Below, piece after piece: positions 6,173 through 9,093 of a stretch of DNA of 9,093 nucleotides; position 1 is the first letter of the stretch, and the number at the start of each line of letters is the position of its first letter. This DNA is from JAIXWP01 sp044371755 (GTDB lineage: Bacteria > Bacteroidota > Bacteroidia > Flavobacteriales_D > Sanyastnellaceae), in contig JBILSZ010000105.1 of assembly GCA_044371755.1 (NCBI GenBank), forward strand, positions 1 to 9,093, read 5' to 3'. Position numbers and translations under genes: made by a program. The notes under the pieces are model-generated. The model was not told the DNA's origin and did no database searches. It saw only the letters and a list, made by a program, of their open reading frames with translations.

Positions 6173-7654
6173 ATGAAAAAAATTCTTGTAGCCAATAGAG
6201 GTGAGATAGCGTTGCGCGTGATGCGCTCTGCAAAAGAGATGGGTATTGCCACGGTAGCGGTATTCAGCGAGGCCGACAGAAACGCGCCTTTTGTGAAGTA
6301 TGCAGACGAAGCCGTGTGTATCGGTCCGGCACCTAGCAATCAGAGTTATCTCAAAGGCGACATCATCATCGAAGTGTGTAAAAAGCTCGGCGTTGATGGC
6401 ATTCACCCCGGCTATGGATTTCTTTCGGAGAATGCAGTATTTGCAGAAAAGGTTCAGAAAGCGGGCATCACCTTTATCGGGCCAAATCCCGGAAGTATTG
6501 AGGTGATGGGTTCTAAGCTCGCCGCGAAAGCAGCAGCTCGTAAATATAAAATTCCGATGGTACCCGGAACAGAGGACGCCATCAGCAATCCGGAGGAAGC
6601 TAAGAAAATCGCATTGGAAGTGGGTTTGCCCATCTTAATCAAAGCGAGCGCAGGCGGCGGCGGTAAAGGAATGCGCATCGTAGAAAAAATCGAAGAACTC
6701 GAAGAGCAAATGACACGAGCGATATCCGAGGCGGAGAGCGCATTCGGAGATGGTTCGGTTTTCATCGAACGCTACGTCACAGGGCCACGACATATTGAAA
6801 TTCAAGTATTGGCCGATAAACATGGCAACGTAGTTTATTTGTTTGAACGTGAATGCAGCATTCAGCGCCGTCACCAGAAGGTGGTAGAAGAAGCGCCATC
6901 TGCCATTCTCACACCCGAGTTGCGCGCTGCAATGGGAAAGAGTGCAGTGGATGTGGCGAGAAGTTGCGACTATGTTGGTGCTGGTACCGTTGAGTTTTTG
7001 GTCGATGATCAATTGAATTATTATTTCTTAGAAATGAATACGCGCCTCCAAGTGGAGCATCCCGTGACTGAGATGATCACAGGAATCGACTTGGTGAAAG
7101 AGCAAATCAAAATAGCCCGTGGAGAGAAATTGAGTTTTACTCAAGATGATCTGAAAATAAACGGACACTCTTTAGAAATTCGCGTTTATGCGGAAGATCC
7201 GAAGAATAATTTCTTGCCAGATATTGGAAAGCTCGCCACCTATCGCCGCCCTAGCGGACCTGGCGTACGCGTGGACGATGGATTTGAAGAAGGCATGGAC
7301 ATTCCGATTTTCTACGATCCGATGATTTCAAAATTGATCACCCACGCAAAGACGCGTGAAGAAGCCATCGCACGAATGGTGCGCGCGATTGACGATTATG
7401 AAATTTCGGGAGTACAAACCACGCTTGAGTTTTGTCGCTGGGCCATCCAGCATCCTGCTTTTGTGAGTGGAAAATTTGATACACACTTCGTGAAGCAATA
7501 CTATACGCCCGATGTATTGTCGCGCGGTAGTGAAGAAGAGGCACAACTGGCGGCCATTTTAGCGAATGCGATTTTTTCCAATCAGAAGATGAAAGAGGTT
7601 TCAGTTAAAAAAAATGAAACCACTTCGAATTGGAGAAAAGCGCGCTTGAGCTAA
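6173..7654 (+). CDS. accC: Biotin carboxylase subunit of an acyl-CoA carboxylase
   Basis: ATP-grasp enzyme that carboxylates the biotin on a carrier protein, using bicarbonate and ATP. For acetyl-CoA carboxylase this is the first half of malonyl-CoA synthesis. It has 493 residues. Domains: N-terminal fold with KKILVANRGEIALRVMRSA (2-20) and GIHPGYGFLSEN (77-88); ATP-grasp with Lys115, Lys158 and the glycine-rich loop ASAGGGGKG (158-166), HIEIQVLAD (207-215), ERECSIQRRHQKVVEE (225-240), and metal and catalytic residues Glu274, Glu287, Asn289, Arg291 and Glu295 (FLEMNTRLQVEHPVTE); then the C-terminal domain with SLEIRVYAEDP (333-343). Positions run one below E. coli AccC numbering. It is about 45 residues longer than E. 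coli AccC, with a low-complexity tail ending NWRKARLS. No biotin carrier or carboxyltransferase gene is next to it, so acetyl-CoA versus propionyl-CoA or another substrate is open. Confidence 0.93.
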   Translation: MKKILVANRGEIALRVMRSAKEMGIATVAVFSEADRNAPFVKYADEAVCIGPAPSNQSYLKGDIIIEVCKKLGVDGIHPGYGFLSENAVFAEKVQKAGITFIGPNPGSIEVMGSKLAAKAAARKYKIPMVPGTEDAISNPEEAKKIALEVGLPILIKASAGGGGKGMRIVEKIEELEEQMTRAISEAESAFGDGSVFIERYVTGPRHIEIQVLADKHGNVVYLFERECSIQRRHQKVVEEAPSAILTPELRAAMGKSAVDVARSCDYVGAGTVEFLVDDQLNYYFLEMNTRLQVEHPVTEMITGIDLVKEQIKIARGEKLSFTQDDLKINGHSLEIRVYAEDPKNNFLPDIGKLATYRRPSGPGVRVDDGFEEGMDIPIFYDPMISKLITHAKTREEAIARMVRAIDDYEISGVQTTLEFCRWAIQHPAFVSGKFDTHFVKQYYTPDVLSRGSEEEAQLAAILANAIFSNQKMKEVSVKKNETTSNWRKARLS

Positions 7655-7658
7655 GGCG

Positions 7659-7690
7659 TTGACATCTTATCTTTACGTATATCATATTTG
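7659..7690 (+). promoter_or_regulatory. Candidate promoter of the DUF4294 gene
   Basis: TTG at 7659-7661, a 21-bp spacer, then CATATTTG at 7683-7690 (one mismatch from TAnnTTTG), 36 bp before ATG 7727. TATCTTTA at 7669-7676 is an alternative -7 box. The 72-bp gap after accC also allows read-through from it. Confidence 0.3.
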
Positions 7691-7726
7691 GCGTGATTCT
7701 TCGTTACTCTGCTGATATCCTCCATA

Positions 7727-8380
7727 ATGCGCATGAAAGTTTTTTCTTTCATAATTTGTTTTGTGTTTTCGATTGGGCTGCACGCTCAGTCTGAAATCGC
7801 CATGGATTCTATTCGCATTGATACCATCTATCATCAGTATTACACCGCCATTTGGAAAGTGACACCGCGCGACACCTTTGCGGTGGCCACCATCGCGCCG
7901 GTGCAGATTTATGCATACTGTCCCAATCGCAGCCGCAAGAAGAGCATGGACAAGATGGAAAGGAAAGTGGCGAAAGTCTATCCTTACGCCAAAGCCGCGG
8001 GCGACGTGATGCGCGCATACGAAGCCAAGTGCAAAGTGATCACCGATCCCAAACAACAAAAAGCATTGCTCGACCAAGCCGAGGCGCAAATGAAAGCACA
8101 GTTTGAAAAAGATTTGCGACAGATGACCATTAGTGAAGGCGTTATTTTAGTAAAACTCATCGACAGAGAAACGGGCAACACCAGTTATAAATTAGTGCAA
8201 GAGTTGCGCGGCAAGATGAGTGCATTTATGTGGCAGGGCATGGCGCGAATATTTGGACAAAATTTGAAAGACGAATATGATCCGCATGGCGAAGATGTCG
8301 CCATCGAAAACATCGTCCAGCGCATCGAAGACGGAACGATACCCGTGCAATACAAAGAGGTGAGTGCGATAATGAAGTGA
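7727..8380 (+). CDS. Exported DUF4294 family protein
   Basis: A 217-residue protein of a Bacteroidota family of unknown function. It has a Sec signal peptide: MRMK, a hydrophobic core (VFSFIICFVFSIG) and a likely cut after LHA at residue 20, leaving QSE as the mature end. The mature protein carries a short strand-rich part (VQIYAYCPNRSRKKS, about 59-73), then a helical domain with KVYPYAKAAGDVMRAYE (83-99), a charged helix (KALLDQAEAQMKAQFEKDLRQM, 112-133) and the family signature SEGVILVKLIDRETGNTSYKLVQELRGKMSAFMWQGMARIFGQNLKDEYDP (136-186). A second Met at residue 3 (ATG 7733) is an equally good start. Location is periplasmic or envelope-associated. No neighbour suggests a function. Confidence 0.85.
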   Translation: MRMKVFSFIICFVFSIGLHAQSEIAMDSIRIDTIYHQYYTAIWKVTPRDTFAVATIAPVQIYAYCPNRSRKKSMDKMERKVAKVYPYAKAAGDVMRAYEAKCKVITDPKQQKALLDQAEAQMKAQFEKDLRQMTISEGVILVKLIDRETGNTSYKLVQELRGKMSAFMWQGMARIFGQNLKDEYDPHGEDVAIENIVQRIEDGTIPVQYKEVSAIMK

Positions 8381-8383
8381 TAG

Positions 8384-8432
8384 GCGATGGGCGATGGGCG
8401 AATGAGAGGGGCGAGGGTAGGACATAGGGGGG
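8384..8432 (+). repeat. G-rich tract with short tandem GCGATGG repeats
   Basis: Begins 4 nt after the DUF4294 stop. GCGATGG occurs twice in tandem (8384-8397) followed by a degenerate third copy. G runs lie at 8389-8391, 8396-8398, 8408-8411, 8415-8417 and 8427-8432. Four runs separated by 4, 9 and 3 nt fit a loose G-quadruplex pattern on the plus strand. Confidence 0.5.
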
Positions 8433-8442
8433 AGCCTGGTAG

Positions 8443-8462
8443 AGACGCCATTTATGGCGTCT
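8443..8462. repeat. Short perfect hairpin, 8-bp stem
   Basis: AGACGCCA (8443-8450), loop TTTA, TGGCGTCT (8455-8462). The stem is perfect and GC-rich in its centre. No T run follows on the plus strand (GAAGTC) nor precedes it in a way that helps the minus strand, so it is not a standard intrinsic terminator, although it sits 62 nt after the DUF4294 stop. It may be a repeat-family hairpin. Confidence 0.6.
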
Positions 8463-8463
8463 G

Positions 8464-8777
8464 AAGTCAGCGATATCGAGGTTTACACAAGTCTTTTAAT
8501 TGTTACAAATCTTCGAAATCGAAAAGCATCAACTAAACGCAAAGCTCCCAAAGGGACACGGCGCCAAGAACGCCAAGTTGCGCAAAGGACGGCGGCTTAA
8601 TTAAGGAATGATAAACTTTCTTTTTTTACTTAAAATTTGAATCTAGTTTCTCGATTATGAATATACCTCTCTGCGAAACTTTGCGTCCCTTTGCGGCTTT
8701 GCGTTTAAATGATGCACAAGGAATTTAAAGAGTTGTCACAATTACAAGATTCGAGTTCACGACGAAATCGATGACTT
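8464..8777. repeat. Large imperfect palindromic (inverted-repeat) element
   Basis: The left arm 8464-8557 is the reverse complement of the right arm 8685-8777. An ungapped 82-bp block (8464-8545 against 8696-8777) matches at 60 of 82 positions by hand count. After a 1-nt indel the arms continue with CAAAGGGAC (8549-8557) against 8685-8693. The inner ends (TAAACGCAAAGC and CAAAGGGAC) are perfect. The 127-bp centre (8558-8684) holds a CGCCAAG cluster and an AT-rich stretch and codes for nothing recognisable. The shape fits a MITE-like or REP-type palindromic repeat with decayed outer arms. No flanking target duplication was found by eye. Confidence 0.75.
8562..8579 (+). repeat. CGCCAAG direct repeat, copy 1
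   Basis: CGCCAAGAACGCCAAGTT is repeated exactly at 8793-8810, 231 nt downstream. This copy is in the centre of the large palindrome. The unit is itself a near-tandem of CGCCAAG, separated by AA. Confidence 0.8.
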
Positions 8778-8783
8778 TTTTTA

Positions 8784-8824
8784 CCGCAAAGACGCCAAGA
8801 ACGCCAAGTTCCGCCAAGAACGTT
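8784..8824 (+). repeat. CGCAAAG/CGCCAAG direct repeat cluster, copy 2
   Basis: CGCAAAG (8785-8791) is followed by the exact 18-bp second copy (8793-8810) and a third CGCCAAGAACG (8812-8822). It begins 7 nt outside the right arm of the palindrome. The order, CGCCAAG cluster, about 80 nt of AT-rich sequence, then CCTCTTTGCG at 8894-8903, parallels the order inside the palindrome (CCTCTCTGCG at 8666-8675). This suggests a second, diverged repeat module. Confidence 0.6.
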
Positions 8825-8893
8825 GACTAGAATTCGAGAAACAAACTCTTTTTTGTTGTCAATTGAAATTTTAATACATCAATATTAAACAAA

Positions 8894-8931
8894 CCTCTTT
8901 GCGCTGCGCCCCTTCGGGGAACCTTTGCCCC
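8894..8931. repeat. TTTGCG repeat end with tight C4/G4 hairpin
   Basis: CCTCTTTGCG (8894-8903) is the opposite-orientation partner of the CGCAAAG motif at 8785. CCCC (8909-8912), TTC and GGGG (8916-8919) form a small stable hairpin, and CCTTTGCCCC follows. It lies downstream of the DUF721 gene on the minus strand but lacks a U tract there, so a terminator call is not supported. Confidence 0.45.
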
Positions 8932-8935
8932 AATT

Positions 8936-8991
8936 TCCTATCTCCCTATTTCCCTATTTCCCTATTTCCCTATTTCCCAATCTCCCTCACT
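8936..8991. repeat. 8-bp tandem array (CCCTATTT)
   Basis: Four perfect tandem copies of CCCTATTT fill 8944-8975. A degenerate copy precedes them (TCCTATCT, 8936-8943) and two follow (CCCAATCT and CCCTCACT, 8976-8991). The last degenerate copy contains the stop codon and part of the last two codons of the minus-strand DUF721 gene. On the minus strand the unit reads AAATAGGG, a GGG every 8 nt. Confidence 0.85.
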
Positions 8992-9093
8992 TTATCTCCA
9001 CAGCTTCGACGACCGCCGCTCCGAAGCGCTCGTTCACGAGGTCGATGATGCGCTTCTTGTTGAGCGACAACTCCTCACGCAAAACGCCAGAGT
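8987..9093 (-). CDS. DUF721/DciA-like protein, C-terminal end (partial)
   Basis: The last 34 codons of a gene entering from the right edge on the minus strand; stop TGA at 8987-8989. The visible sequence contains SGVLREELSLNKKRIIDLVN (end of the core) and then a C-terminal strand ending AVVEAVEIK. The S-VLR-ELS---K-IID--N pattern followed by a VVEAVEIK end is typical of DUF721 proteins, related to the replicative helicase-loading factor DciA, which in Bacteroidota are short (about 100 residues). The rest lies outside the window. The family call rests on a short stretch. Confidence 0.7.
   Translation of the reverse strand, partial: SGVLREELSLNKKRIIDLVNERFGAAVVEAVEIK

Larger units (their letters stand above)
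8381..8986. other. Gene-free, repeat-rich intergenic region (606 bp)
   Basis: No open frame here looks like a protein. The space is filled, left to right, by a G-rich tract, a short perfect hairpin, a 314-bp imperfect palindrome, a second CGCCAAG cluster with AT-rich flank, a TTTGCG-containing end with a small hairpin, and an 8-bp tandem array. It lies between the 3' ends of two convergent genes (DUF4294 plus, DUF721 minus), a tolerant place for repeat insertion. Confidence 0.8.

Noticed and set aside
7682..8089. Minus-strand open frame over the DUF4294 gene (135 codons)
   Set aside because: Antisense shadow of a gene with a signal peptide and a family signature on the plus strand.
8657..8728. 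23-codon frame beginning MNIPLCETLRPFAALRL
   Set aside because: It is the translation of the TTTGCG repeat arm; such repeats often produce spurious short proteins.
8901..8925. Terminator for the DUF721 gene at the C4/G4 hairpin
   Set aside because: No U tract follows on the minus strand, and the stem is only 4 bp.
8464..8931. CRISPR array
   Set aside because: The repeats are few, irregularly spaced and partly inverted, and no cas genes are present.

Overview
The window looks like a chromosomal stretch from a Bacteroidota bacterium, probably of the Flavobacteriales type. Four things point that way. Most promoters that can be read fit the Bacteroidota -33/-7 pattern (TTTG, then TAnnTTTG), and no clear Shine-Dalgarno sequences precede the starts. 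One gene encodes a DUF4294 protein, a family known to me mainly from this phylum. The SirB1-type protein and the DUF721 tail have a Bacteroidota look. The gene-free stretch is full of CGCAAAG/CGCCAAG-type repeats of the kind scattered through these genomes. The genus cannot be told from the sequence alone.

Layout. A class IV (HDAC11-like) deacetylase (20-919, minus) diverges from a cation diffusion facilitator (977-1888, plus). dnaN, the DNA polymerase sliding clamp, follows (1976-3097, plus). Its 3' end overlaps the 3' end of a convergent rhomboid protease gene (3006-3743, minus) by 92 bp, and a terminator-like hairpin lies inside the rhomboid coding sequence. Next come a small secreted lysine-rich protein (3787-4029), a uridine-phosphorylase-like enzyme (4059-4949) and a SirB1/transglutaminase-like protein (5042-5929), all plus. 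A 45-residue membrane protein on the minus strand (5930-6067) directly abuts the SirB1 stop codon. A biotin carboxylase (6173-7654) and the exported DUF4294 protein (7727-8380) follow on the plus strand. At the right edge, the last 34 codons of a DUF721/DciA-like gene enter on the minus strand (8987-9093).

The 606 bases between DUF4294 and DUF721 (8381-8986) hold no credible gene but are highly structured. In order they hold a G-rich tract, a perfect 8-bp-stem hairpin, a 314-bp imperfect palindrome with arms of about 93 bp, a second copy of the CGCCAAG motif cluster, and a CCCTATTT 8-bp tandem array that runs into the DUF721 stop codon. This is the most unusual part of the window.

The genes do not form one pathway. 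They are mostly single, separately promoted housekeeping genes: replication clamp, nucleotide salvage, acyl-CoA carboxylation, metal efflux and membrane proteolysis. I see no phage, conjugation, defence or CRISPR genes and no sign of an undescribed multi-gene system. The items worth following are the palindromic repeat element, the terminator embedded in an antisense gene, the overlooked small membrane protein, and a palindrome over the -7 box of an apparently leaderless phosphorylase transcript.
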